Positions 34,060 through 42,160 of a DNA stretch of 64,000 bases are shown here, one piece after another. The notes beneath the pieces are model-generated. The model saw only the letters and a program-made list of their open reading frames with translations. It made no database searches and had not been told where the DNA came from. Position 1 is the first letter of the stretch. Each line of letters begins with the position of its first letter. This DNA is from Ruminiclostridium hungatei (GTDB lineage: Bacteria; Bacillota; Clostridia; Acetivibrionales; DSM-1351), in assembly GCF_002051585.1 (NCBI RefSeq), contig NZ_MZGX01000011.1, forward strand, positions 1 to 64,000, read 5' to 3'. A program made the translations under genes and the position numbers.

Positions 34060-34857
34060 TTGAATTTTATAACAAGCGGTCAGAATAATACGATTAAGGA
34101 CATAAAGGCTTTGCATCAGAAGAAGTACAGAGATGCCCAGCAGCTTTATTTTGTTGAAGGCATCAGGTTTGTGGGAGATGCCTTGGACAACGGGCAAAAC
34201 ATAGTCAAAGCCGTGATTTCGGACAGGCTTGAGAGCCTTAACGGTGGGAGTCTGCTTATATCCAGACTCTCAAAGGTATGTGACCAGATTTTTTGCGTAC
34301 CCGAAAAGCTCTTTAAAGAGATATCCGATACTCAATCTCCCCAGGGTGTGCTCGCTGTCTTGAGAAAGCAGCCGGCAGACATGGAAGCTGCGCTGGATAA
34401 CGGCAAAGCGGTAGTTGTCCTGGACAGTCTTCAGGACCCGGGCAATGTCGGCACCATTATAAGAACTGCTGATGCGGCAGGAATTTCGGCAGTGCTGATG
34501 ACAAAAGGCTGCGTGGAGGCATACTCTCCCAAGGTGCTCCGCTCCACAATGGGTTCTGTGTTCCATCTCCCCATTATTGAGGACGTGGATATCATAAATG
34601 CACTTGGAACGTTGAGAAAAAAGGGCTACAAAATCATAGCCTCCCATCTCAAGGGAGAAAACAATTATTATCATGAAGACCTGACCTTAAGGAGCGCCAT
34701 AATAATAGGAAATGAAGCAAACGGGATAAGCGAGGAAACTGCTGCACTGTCGGACAAGCTGGTGAGGATTCCCATGCCGGGAAGAGCTGAGTCCCTGAAT
34801 GCATCAGTAGCCGCCTCCATAATGATTTACGAATTTGTAAGGCAGAACAAATTGTGA
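34060..34857 (+). CDS. TrmH/SpoU-family RNA 2'-O-methyltransferase
   Basis: A 265-residue SPOUT methylase. The N-terminal substrate-binding region (1-100) starts NFITSGQNNTIKDIKALHQKK. The C-terminal knot has the three SpoU motifs: LDSLQDPGNVGTIIRTADA, IIGNEANGISEE and RIPMPGRAESLNASVAASI. It methylates a ribose in 23S rRNA or tRNA, most like RlmB or TsnR relatives. The TTG at 34060 is eight bases after GGAGG and is preferred to the TTG at 34054. It closes the same-strand cluster. A repeat copy follows its stop. Confidence 0.9.
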   Translation: MNFITSGQNNTIKDIKALHQKKYRDAQQLYFVEGIRFVGDALDNGQNIVKAVISDRLESLNGGSLLISRLSKVCDQIFCVPEKLFKEISDTQSPQGVLAVLRKQPADMEAALDNGKAVVVLDSLQDPGNVGTIIRTADAAGISAVLMTKGCVEAYSPKVLRSTMGSVFHLPIIEDVDIINALGTLRKKGYKIIASHLKGENNYYHEDLTLRSAIIIGNEANGISEETAALSDKLVRIPMPGRAESLNASVAASIMIYEFVRQNKL

Positions 34858-34866
34858 TTTGTTTTT

Positions 34867-34935
34867 CAATACTCGTCCTCCCGGGACTTGCAGATTTGCC
34901 TGCTAAAAAACTTCATTAACAAGCACTGCAGGTTA
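34867..34935 (-). repeat. Copy 3 of the dispersed RGCAC stem-loop repeat
   Basis: It shares CGTCCTCxCG, GCAAA/TTTGCC-type blocks and the terminal stem-loop TAAC (34917-34920)/GTTA (34932-34935) with AGCAC in the loop. It begins about 10 bases after the methylase stop. Confidence 0.5.
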
Positions 34936-34981
34936 TTCCAACTAGGATTTATAAAAATTTCCAGATTTTTTTACAAATAAC

Positions 34982-35032
34982 TTGTTTAAAAACAAGAGTT
35001 AATATATAATAGTTTTAAATGGGAGCGTTCCC
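34982..35032 (+). promoter_or_regulatory. lacI-type gene promoter with downstream operator
   Basis: TTGTTT (34982-34987), 17 bases, TATAAT (35005-35010). The operator GGGAGCGTTCCC (35021-35032) covers the expected transcription start, so binding would block initiation. The same 12 bases occur reverse-complemented before the phosphorylase. Confidence 0.8.
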
Positions 35033-35047
35033 TATCAGGAGGCCAAT

Positions 35048-36085
35048 TTGATTAATATATTCGATATAGCAAAAACAGCGGGTGTTTCAAAGACCACTGT
35101 ATCAAGAGTTATAAACAATCAGCCTGGCGTCAGGGAAGACACCCGAAAGAAAGTACTTGAAACTATTGAAGGAATGAATTATATTCCCAACCAGGCGGCC
35201 CGCAGCCTTGTATCAAGGAAGGCCGGAGTGATAGGCGTCATTTATAACGAATTCAATACGTCTGTTTATCTGGAACTGGCCAATTTATTGGAAAAATATG
35301 CTTCCGGCTATAGTTACAACATGGTATTTTGCAGTTCGAACGACGATTTCAATGCAAAGGCAAGATATGTGCAGTACTTTACCGGAGGAGCGGCAGACGG
35401 TGTGATTTTGTTCGGAAGTGACACCAGAGACAGAGAACTTGTGCAGAAGATAGAAAACATTAACTTTCCTCTGGTTTTGATAGAGAATCATTTTAATGAT
35501 TTGAATATAAATAATATAATAATAGATAATTTTTCCGGTGCGAAAAGGGCAGTGGATTACCTGATAAATATGGGACATGAAAAAATTGCACATATTACCG
35601 GAAATTTAAATCACAGAGCCGCTTCCGACAGGATGAACGGCTATATAGAAGCACTTAATTCCGCCGGCATAAACTATAACAAGGACTATGTGGTGTTTAC
35701 CAATGCCGGTGACAACAGCGGAGCAGCAGGAGTTGAAAAGCTGGTTTCCCTTAAGGAGCCGCCTACTGCCTTGTTTACCTTCAATGACCTGCAGGGCTAT
35801 GAAGCTGTCCAAAAGGCTGTTGAATTGGGTGTGGGAGTTCCGCAGGAACTGTCAGTGGTAGGTTTTGACAATATCTATCAGGTGCTGCGGTTTATTCCGT
35901 CCAGTATGCGGCTCACTTCCATGAAACAGCCCATGGAAAAGATTGCGGAGGCGGCGGTTAAATTGATAATTGACAATATAAATGATAAGAGCACTGAGCC
36001 AAAAGTACTTACATTTGAAACGGAAATATACCAGGGCACTTCCTGCAGACCGTTGGTTAAGAGGTTGCAGTCGGATGTGGGGTGA
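35048..36085 (+). CDS. LacI-family transcriptional repressor of the GH94 phosphorylase
   Basis: A 345-residue repressor. The N-terminal helix-turn-helix and hinge read INIFDIAKTAGVSKTTVSRV, then NYIPNQAARSLVSRK (1-60). The periplasmic-binding-protein-like sugar domain follows (about 60-340, including GVIGVIYNEF and SVVGFDN). It likely binds a cellobiose- or cellodextrin-type inducer and represses itself and the next gene, because identical operators lie in front of both. The start is TTG at 35048 with AGGAGG upstream. It is 98 bases from the phosphorylase, and a weak GCACCC/GGGTGC hairpin (36098-36114) lies in that gap. Confidence 0.92.
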   Translation: MINIFDIAKTAGVSKTTVSRVINNQPGVREDTRKKVLETIEGMNYIPNQAARSLVSRKAGVIGVIYNEFNTSVYLELANLLEKYASGYSYNMVFCSSNDDFNAKARYVQYFTGGAADGVILFGSDTRDRELVQKIENINFPLVLIENHFNDLNINNIIIDNFSGAKRAVDYLINMGHEKIAHITGNLNHRAASDRMNGYIEALNSAGINYNKDYVVFTNAGDNSGAAGVEKLVSLKEPPTALFTFNDLQGYEAVQKAVELGVGVPQELSVVGFDNIYQVLRFIPSSMRLTSMKQPMEKIAEAAVKLIIDNINDKSTEPKVLTFETEIYQGTSCRPLVKRLQSDVG

Positions 36086-36152
36086 TTTCCCTGCAGGCAC
36101 CCAAGAAGGGTGCTTATGATTAAGCTTTGTTTGGTACATGAATATTAAAAAT

Positions 36153-36164
36153 GGGAACGCTCCC
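36153..36164 (+). promoter_or_regulatory. LacI operator before the GH94 gene
   Basis: GGGAACGCTCCC is the exact reverse complement of the operator at 35021-35032. It ends 19 bases before the phosphorylase ATG. No clear separate promoter is visible, so it could act as a roadblock or serve an internal promoter. Confidence 0.8.
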
Positions 36165-36183
36165 AACCCCTCAGGAGGTTTGC

Positions 36184-38538
36184 ATGCGGTACGGATATTT
36201 TGATAAGAAAAACAAGGAATATGTTATAACCAGACCAGATACGCCTACTCCATGGATAAACTACATAGGCAGCGGTGCATATGGGGGCATAGTATCCAAC
36301 ACCGGAGGAGGTTATAGTTTCCATAAAGATCCTCAAAACAGGAGGGTTACACGGTATAGATATAACAATATACCTGCCGACAGACCTGGAAGGTATATTT
36401 ACATAAGAAACAGAGAAAACGGAGAATATTGGAATCCGGGTTACCAGCCGGTCCAGAAAAAGCTGGATGATTACAATTGCAGGCATGGTATGGGATATAC
36501 GGTACTATCAGGTGAATACCAGGGAGTCACCGGTGAAGTCACCTATTTTGTGCCTGACGATAAGGATTTTGAAATATGGCATTTAAAGGTGAATAATACA
36601 AGGACTGTGAGTCAAAAGCTTCAGGTATTTGCCTATTCCGAGTTCTGCTTCTGGCAGGCCGTTATGGATCAGCAGAATGTCGACTGGGTTCAGCAGATAA
36701 ATCAGGGCAGATATGAGGATGGAATCATCACCTATTATCCCCATTACATAAGCGACAATGCCGCCTTTTTTGCAACCGCCGAAAAGGTCAGCAGTTATGA
36801 TACCAATCTGGAGGCTTTCATAGGGAAATACCGCTCTGAAAGCAACCCTCTGGCGGTTGAGCAGGGAGCCTGCAGCAATTCCGTATCCTACAGGATGAAC
36901 GGGGTTGGCGCGTTTTGCATAGAACTGGACCTTAAGGCAAAGGAAGAAAAGGAGATAGTTTTTATCCTGGGCTTTGCTGAAGATAGGAAAAACATAAGAG
37001 AAGACATAAAGGACTACCTTTCACCTGAGAACGCACGGGCGGCTCTGGACAGGCTTAAGGCATACTGGGACAGCTATACGGGTAAACTTAGTGTAGAGAC
37101 CCCGGATGAAGATATGAATCTTTTTGTAAACATATGGAACCAGTACCAGTGCAAGACCACTTTCAACTGGTCACGTTTTGTTTCACTGTATCAACTGGGG
37201 CTGGGCAGAGGAATGGGAATCCGTGACAGTGCCCAGGATACCCTTGGTGTAATGCACACAATTCCTGATGAGGCCAGACAACTGATAATAAAGCTGCTTC
37301 AGTGCCAGTATACCGACGGAAGGGCATATCACCTGTTCTTCCCTCTGACCGGGGAAGGCGGAGTCGGTGATGCGCCGGTCAAATTGTTTGACTGGTATTC
37401 GGACGACCATCTGTGGCTGATTCTTGCGGTTAACGCCTATGTCAAGGAGTCCGGCGACTTCGGGTTTCTGGAGCAGTCTGTACTGTACAATGATAAGTCC
37501 AGCTCGGCTTCCGTTATGGAGCATCTGGACATGGCACTGGCATTTACTCATAATAACAGGGGGCCAAACAAAATAGCCCTGGCAGGACGTGCAGACTGGA
37601 ACGATACATTGAATCTGGATATCGGAAAAGGTATAGCCGAAAGTGTATTCACCTCCATGCTATACTGCAGAGCGGCTTCAGAGATGATAGAACTGTATGA
37701 GTATCTTGGAAAGCATGAACTGTGCAAAAAATATAAAGCAATGTTTGAAGAAATGAAGATTGCCATCAACGAGAGCAGTTGGGATGGACAATGGTACAAA
37801 CGGGCCTTTGACGATTTTGGACAGCCAATCGGAAGTGAGCAGAACCAATACGGGAAGATATTTATAAATTCCCAGTCCTGGGCTGTACTCGGAAAGGTTG
37901 CCGATGTTGAAAAAGCAGAGAAATGCATGGAGTCCGTTTATAAATATTTAAATTCCAAATTTGGTATTGTTACAATGTATCCGGCTTATACCGAATACGA
38001 TGAAACAAAGGGCGGTGTTACAACATACCCGCCCGGGACAAAAGAAAACGGTGGAATTTTTCTGCACACAAATCCGTGGGTGATGATATCTGAAATAATG
38101 CTGGGTCATGGAGACAGGGCCTTTGAATATTACTCTCAGATTCTGCCCGGAAAACGAAACGAGGATGCCGAACTATATGAAGTTGAACCTTATGTTTACT
38201 GCCAGAACATATTGGGTAAAGAGCATCCTCAATTCGGAGTGGGCAGAAATTCATGGTTGTCAGGTACTGCTGCGTGGAATATGGTGTCCTCCTCACAACA
38301 TATTCTCGGAATCCGAGCAAGTTATGACAGCCTTGAGGTGGATCCCTGTATACCTTCCCAATGGCAGGGTTTTAAAGCTAGGAGGGTATTCAGGGGTGTT
38401 ACCTATAATATTGAGGTACATAACCCCAACAAGGTTGGCTGTGGAGTTTCCAGTATTACAGTGGATGGGAAGGAAGTTGAAAAGATACCCGTTTACGAGG
38501 CGGGAACAGAGCATAATGTTGTAGTGGTAATGCTGTAG
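36184..38538 (+). CDS. GH94 phosphorylase (cellobiose/cellodextrin phosphorylase type)
   Basis: A 784-residue cytoplasmic enzyme without a signal peptide. The N-terminal beta-sandwich starts RYGYFDKKNKEYVITRPDTP and WINYIG, as in cellobiose phosphorylases. The catalytic (alpha/alpha)6 barrel contains GRGMGIRDSAQDTLGVMH and GRADWND, with the general acid Asp474 expected in this motif. It uses phosphate to split a beta-linked disaccharide, giving a sugar 1-phosphate and saving ATP. The aglycone loop (FFPLTGEGGVGDAP, then DWYSDDHLWL) differs from the cellobiose enzyme as I remember it, so cellodextrin or another beta-glucoside is possible. The ATG at 36184 follows AGGAGG; the start at 36151 lies in the operator. 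Confidence 0.9.
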   Translation: MRYGYFDKKNKEYVITRPDTPTPWINYIGSGAYGGIVSNTGGGYSFHKDPQNRRVTRYRYNNIPADRPGRYIYIRNRENGEYWNPGYQPVQKKLDDYNCRHGMGYTVLSGEYQGVTGEVTYFVPDDKDFEIWHLKVNNTRTVSQKLQVFAYSEFCFWQAVMDQQNVDWVQQINQGRYEDGIITYYPHYISDNAAFFATAEKVSSYDTNLEAFIGKYRSESNPLAVEQGACSNSVSYRMNGVGAFCIELDLKAKEEKEIVFILGFAEDRKNIREDIKDYLSPENARAALDRLKAYWDSYTGKLSVETPDEDMNLFVNIWNQYQCKTTFNWSRFVSLYQLGLGRGMGIRDSAQDTLGVMHTIPDEARQLIIKLLQCQYTDGRAYHLFFPLTGEGGVGDAPVKLFDWYSDDHLWLILAVNAYVKESGDFGFLEQSVLYNDKSSSASVMEHLDMALAFTHNNRGPNKIALAGRADWNDTLNLDIGKGIAESVFTSMLYCRAASEMIELYEYLGKHELCKKYKAMFEEMKIAINESSWDGQWYKRAFDDFGQPIGSEQNQYGKIFINSQSWAVLGKVADVEKAEKCMESVYKYLNSKFGIVTMYPAYTEYDETKGGVTTYPPGTKENGGIFLHTNPWVMISEIMLGHGDRAFEYYSQILPGKRNEDAELYEVEPYVYCQNILGKEHPQFGVGRNSWLSGTAAWNMVSSSQHILGIRASYDSLEVDPCIPSQWQGFKARRVFRGVTYNIEVHNPNKVGCGVSSITVDGKEVEKIPVYEAGTEHNVVVVML

Positions 38539-38593
38539 GCTGATGTGAAATATGAGTGATACAGTATAAACAATCTGAGATTTTAAGAAAATA

Positions 38594-38620
38594 AAAGGGA
38601 CAGCCTAGCTGTCCCTTTTT
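38594..38620. terminator. Bidirectional terminator between GH94 gene and permease gene
   Basis: AAAGGGACAGC (38594-38604) and GCTGTCCCTTT pair around CTA. The minus-strand permease stop codon lies in the loop. Confidence 0.85.
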
Positions 38621-39210
38621 GTACCTGAAAATCGCCTTTGAAGCACTTTAATAAGAATTTTAACTGTCAGGTTTATTATACCGTAAATTATAACAGCCCC
38701 TACCATAAAGGAAATGTCCATTTTAGCCTGCATGGACATATTCGCCGCTCTTATCAGTTCGGTTATTCCGATTACTGCCAGCAGGGAAGAGTATTTGACA
38801 AGCTCTCCGAATACCTTGACAGCCGAGAGTACAAGGGTCTTAACCTTGCTGTTGAAGGTAGGGCTGCTGCCTTCAACCTGTGAAAACATCTTGCTGAAGG
38901 TGGCAATATTTCCGGCACCGTTAAGAGACAGGACAATGATGGCGGTCAAAGGCGCTGTAAGCGACAGCGCAGGTGAGAGTATTGGAAGGCCGTAATACAG
39001 GAAGAAAAGCTGTGCGATTATTGGAATGCCTTCAAAAAATTCCACATAGGCCGTACACAATATGTATAGGGGTTTAATTCCGCTTTTCCTTCCCCAATAA
39101 AGCAGTGAACCGGGAAGGATACATATTAATAGTGAAGCAAGAGCAATAAAAAGCGTGGTTCCCAGACCGTCCAGCAAGAGCAGAGACATTGACATTGAAG
39201 ATCTATCCAT
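38605..39210 (-). CDS. HisM-like amino-acid ABC permease homologue (orphan, degenerate EAA loop)
   Basis: A 201-residue membrane protein with about five helices, similar to polar amino-acid ABC permeases. It starts with LLLLDGLGTTLFIALASLLI and shows AYVEFFEGIPIIAQLFFLYYGLP, the family's ExxRGxP-like motif with E-G-I-P. The cytoplasmic EAA loop that docks on the ATPase is poorly conserved (residues about 110-140, rich in Ser and Lys). No ATPase or binding protein gene is adjacent. It may be a derived permease with another role. AAGGAGG precedes the ATG. The next gene upstream encodes a coiled-coil protein 70 bases away. Confidence 0.75.
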   Translation of the reverse strand: MDRSSMSMSLLLLDGLGTTLFIALASLLICILPGSLLYWGRKSGIKPLYILCTAYVEFFEGIPIIAQLFFLYYGLPILSPALSLTAPLTAIIVLSLNGAGNIATFSKMFSQVEGSSPTFNSKVKTLVLSAVKVFGELVKYSSLLAVIGITELIRAANMSMQAKMDISFMVGAVIIYGIINLTVKILIKVLQRRFSGTKRDS

Positions 39211-39280
39211 TAAAAAACCTCCTTAAGTCTGCTTGAAATAAATTCAAAAACTAGTTGACACAGTATTGAATTCCTTATAT

Positions 39281-40228
39281 TTAAGATATTTCGAAGCCCA
39301 TTACCAGATTATCCTTATCTCTTTGAGCTTCGTTCAAACCTTTTACCAGCTCCGCCTTATTGGACTCCAGCTTGTTGATGATACCTTCAACCTGGCTGAT
39401 GAGCAGGTTAACCTGGGATATATCCTCGCGGATTTTATCCCTGACATTCAAGTCGGTAAATATGTTGTCAAACCAGAAGTCTACAGCCCTTGTAGTGGAA
39501 TCTATTCCCACGTTCTGGCAGACCTGCTGCATGTTCACGTCCTCCAGTTCGTTTTCAAAGTCCTTTATCAGAGAACTTAAATGATTCAACTGTGCCTGGG
39601 CGTCATCGATATGCTCATATTTAGCCATGTGGTTGAGTATGCCGCCGCGCGACCAGAGATCGTATGTAGCCCAGCCTTCGGCACTGTCCAGATGTCCCAG
39701 GGCGCTGGAAGCGGCGGCAATCACACGGTCTGCAGCATGAATGGCTTCTTCTGTTTCGGCCAACTGTCTGGACAGATTAAGCTGCCTGTTTTCCAACTGG
39801 GTATAGGAAATAAATGCCTCACCGCTTATTCTGCTTCGAAGCAAGCTCTCACGTCTTTCAAATTCAGCATCAAAATTTTTTTTACTCTCGGCTAATTCAC
39901 TGATTTTGCCGGCAAGTTCAGCCCTGTCATCGGTTAATAGCTTTACTCTTTCCACAGCCTTGTCATATTCCAGCTTTGCAGAAAGCATTTCACGAGTCTC
40001 CTTGTGAACCTTTCCCTCATGCATTCCTATGAGCTTAAGCAGAGTATTGGACAGCTTATCCTCCTGAAGCCCGTCAACATCCAATGCCTCGGACTGATAC
40101 CTGCGAAGCAGGCTTTTGACATCATCCTGGGCCTGATACAATCTTCCGGAAAGACTTTTCATACGTTCCTGCAATACGGGCAGCGCTGCAATTTTATTTT
40201 TCAATTCCATAAAGCTGTTATTGTCCAT
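39281..40228 (-). CDS. Coiled-coil protein of unknown function, 315 residues
   Basis: No family recognised. Nearly the whole chain is predicted helical with heptad-like spacing (about 5-190 and 215-310), broken by a short region with GWATYDLWSRGGILNHMAKY (about 205-225). There is no membrane helix or signal peptide. The layout resembles structural or adaptor proteins sometimes linked to toxic-anion-resistance or vesicle-type loci, but nothing here proves that. AGGAGG precedes the ATG. It is probably co-transcribed with the orphan permease downstream. Confidence 0.65.
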   Translation of the reverse strand: MDNNSFMELKNKIAALPVLQERMKSLSGRLYQAQDDVKSLLRRYQSEALDVDGLQEDKLSNTLLKLIGMHEGKVHKETREMLSAKLEYDKAVERVKLLTDDRAELAGKISELAESKKNFDAEFERRESLLRSRISGEAFISYTQLENRQLNLSRQLAETEEAIHAADRVIAAASSALGHLDSAEGWATYDLWSRGGILNHMAKYEHIDDAQAQLNHLSSLIKDFENELEDVNMQQVCQNVGIDSTTRAVDFWFDNIFTDLNVRDKIREDISQVNLLISQVEGIINKLESNKAELVKGLNEAQRDKDNLVMGFEIS

Positions 40229-40275
40229 GTGAAATTCCTCCTATAAATGATTTTATTAAATTCCTCCATTAACAC

Positions 40276-41454
40276 TTAATGTAATGGTATTTCTTCAATT
40301 ATAAGTACTTCTTTCAGTTTATCCATATCGCGCTCAACATCCAGGTCTTCACTTAAAAATAAATCAACACTGTCTGGATAGGCTAAGCAACCTTTTCGTA
40401 TTGGAACGCCTTGACTGGAAAATGCTGCATTTAGCCGACTGACTTTATCCCAGAAGATTCTTGATTTATTCAGTTCAATTGCCTGACCATCCTCCAAAAA
40501 CAAAGTGTATTGCAATTTCAGAGTGACTTTTCTTCTGTAGGTTGAAGAATAAGGATATGTCTTTATACAGTCAACAGATTTTAGAGGGTATACCTTATTA
40601 CTGTATATACTATGCATTACAATTCCGTTTTCTGAAATTTTTACATATGTGTTAAACATAATTGACAAAACAATAAAAAATGATATTAATAAGATAGACA
40701 AGCTTCTATGAAATCCAATTTTCTTATAGATGTCATTTAATTTCCCAAAACTTATTGGTTCCACTTTTTCCAGAAATACCAGCATTATTGCCGCAAAGCC
40801 GAAAATAATGAAAGTAGATTTAAGGAAATCAGGCTGTATCAGTAAAATATCTTTTTTGCTCATCAGGAGTGCATTTTGAAGGAATTTGAAAAATTCATAA
40901 GCACCCCAAAATAAAATAAATACAGGTAACCCGTATAGTAAAAGGTTAACCAGCAATGAAAAAATGGTTTTTGGCCCACCCAATACTTTTCGGTCACCTG
41001 AAACTTTCGATATGGCTTTTCCTATTTTTCTCCCTTTATAAAGTGTTATGTCGGTCAGGAGACCACTATTTTTATAATATTTGACTTTATAGTGGTTTCC
41101 TTTTATAAGCTTTATGTTTGAGTAATCTCCACTAAGACTTATGTATTCTTCTTTGTCACAATAACTAAAGGTTGCAAGCCTAATGGGCGGCATATTGTCC
41201 TTATGTGATTTATATAGTAATTTTTGATTATGAAAAATCATTATATCACTTTGAATGCCTGATTTTTTATCAATTCTTACATTTTTAATTTCCTTTATAA
41301 CAAAACTGACTGTATATAAAAAAATAATTGTAAAAAACATAAAAGCAATAAGATAGTCGGTATTTCCTTGGAACAATCTGAGTGCCATAAACACAACTGG
41401 AAATAAAAGCGCCAATTGTCCGGCAATTATCAGGGTTAATCTCCGATAGCTCAT
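40276..41454 (-). CDS. Multi-pass membrane protein of unknown function, 392 residues
   Basis: Not recognised. Hydrophobic helices appear near residues 5-25 and 30-52, about 165-190, about 210-230 and about 250-272. A soluble segment (about 60-150) and a C-terminal domain (about 275-392, VKISENGIVMHSIYSNKVYP and onward) resemble PH-like or YcxB-like surface folds. The ATG at 41454 with AGAAAGG upstream is preferred to 41487. AT-rich codon use stands out slightly from the neighbours. Confidence 0.65.
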   Translation of the reverse strand: MSYRRLTLIIAGQLALLFPVVFMALRLFQGNTDYLIAFMFFTIIFLYTVSFVIKEIKNVRIDKKSGIQSDIMIFHNQKLLYKSHKDNMPPIRLATFSYCDKEEYISLSGDYSNIKLIKGNHYKVKYYKNSGLLTDITLYKGRKIGKAISKVSGDRKVLGGPKTIFSLLVNLLLYGLPVFILFWGAYEFFKFLQNALLMSKKDILLIQPDFLKSTFIIFGFAAIMLVFLEKVEPISFGKLNDIYKKIGFHRSLSILLISFFIVLSIMFNTYVKISENGIVMHSIYSNKVYPLKSVDCIKTYPYSSTYRRKVTLKLQYTLFLEDGQAIELNKSRIFWDKVSRLNAAFSSQGVPIRKGCLAYPDSVDLFLSEDLDVERDMDKLKEVLIIEEIPLH

Positions 41455-41544
41455 ATATACCTTTCTGAGAAAATAATAAATTAACAACTATTGTTATTGT
41501 ATATTCTGTAAAAATTACCGTCAAGTAGAGGTGAAAACTCACCC

Positions 41545-41573
41545 TTGAATATTTTTACCTATATTGTTATAAT
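41545..41573 (+). promoter_or_regulatory. Promoter of the pheST T-box leader
   Basis: TTGAAT (41545-41550), 17 bases, TATAAT (41568-41573), about 40 bases before stem I. Confidence 0.75.
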
Positions 41574-41609
41574 AGCAAGAAGATATTTTAAGAAAATATA
41601 TATAAAAGC

Positions 41610-41982
41610 TATGATGGAGAAAAGTAAGCAGGACATGACGTTACAGAGAGAAGGCACCAAGAAGCCGGTACCGTGTTGACAAATTCAGGCGGTTATATGG
41701 CTTGGCTGTAAGTGCTTTTAACGGAATACCAGCCCAAGTTCCCTCCGGAGCTGCGTTCTGAACCAGTGCTAAAGTCAATTAAGGTTGACTTTGATTTCCG
41801 CTTGCATGTATTATGGCTTTAAGACGGATTACAGTAGGAACTGCCGGTAAATACCGTTAAAATTGCAATGAGTTTGAAGATTGAGTTATCTTTTGGCTGT
41901 CAGGGCTTACGGCGGCTGTCTTCAAAAAAACTGGGTGGTACCGCGAAGAATGCCTTCGTCCCTTTGGGGATGGAGGCTTTAT
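41610..41982 (+). promoter_or_regulatory. Phenylalanine T-box riboswitch
   Basis: The leader senses uncharged tRNA-Phe. Stem I contains AGTAAGCAGG, AGAGAG, the GGCTGTAAG distal loop and the specifier codon TTC (41739-41741) followed by CCTCCGGAGCTGCG. The T-box TGGTACCGCG (41936-41945) pairs with the tRNA end in the antiterminator. The competing terminator is an 11-bp hairpin (41952-41977) with TTTAT after it. A stem AAAGTCAA (41771-41778)/TTGACTTT (41785-41792) sits between. Binding of uncharged tRNA-Phe allows read-through into pheS. Confidence 0.93.
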
Positions 41983-42083
41983 CTATGTCTTAAAAGCAGC
42001 GCTTGCAGTACTCAAGAGGCAGGAAGCCCCACAGTCCGGAGCCGGAACAAGGGTGGCGTGTCACCTGTGAACAGTGCAGGCAT

Positions 42084-42110
42084 AAAGTCAATTACTATTG
42101 ACTTTGGTAA
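42084..42110 (+). terminator. Second hairpin in the pheS leader
   Basis: AAAGTCAAT (42084-42092) pairs with ATTGACTTT (42097-42105) around TACT, with GGTAAATTTT after. The stem repeats the one at 41771-41792, so the two could exchange partners. A weak extra terminator or mRNA processing structure is possible. Confidence 0.45.
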
Positions 42111-42160
42111 ATTTTCACACTTTTGATATATCCATAGGATTTTGAAAGGAGATTATACGC

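Noticed and set aside
34867-34935. Resemblance of GGCAAA...GGACG in the dispersed repeat to a c-di-GMP-I riboswitch
   Set aside because: The P2 and P3 helices and the receptor are missing, and other copies do not keep these bases.
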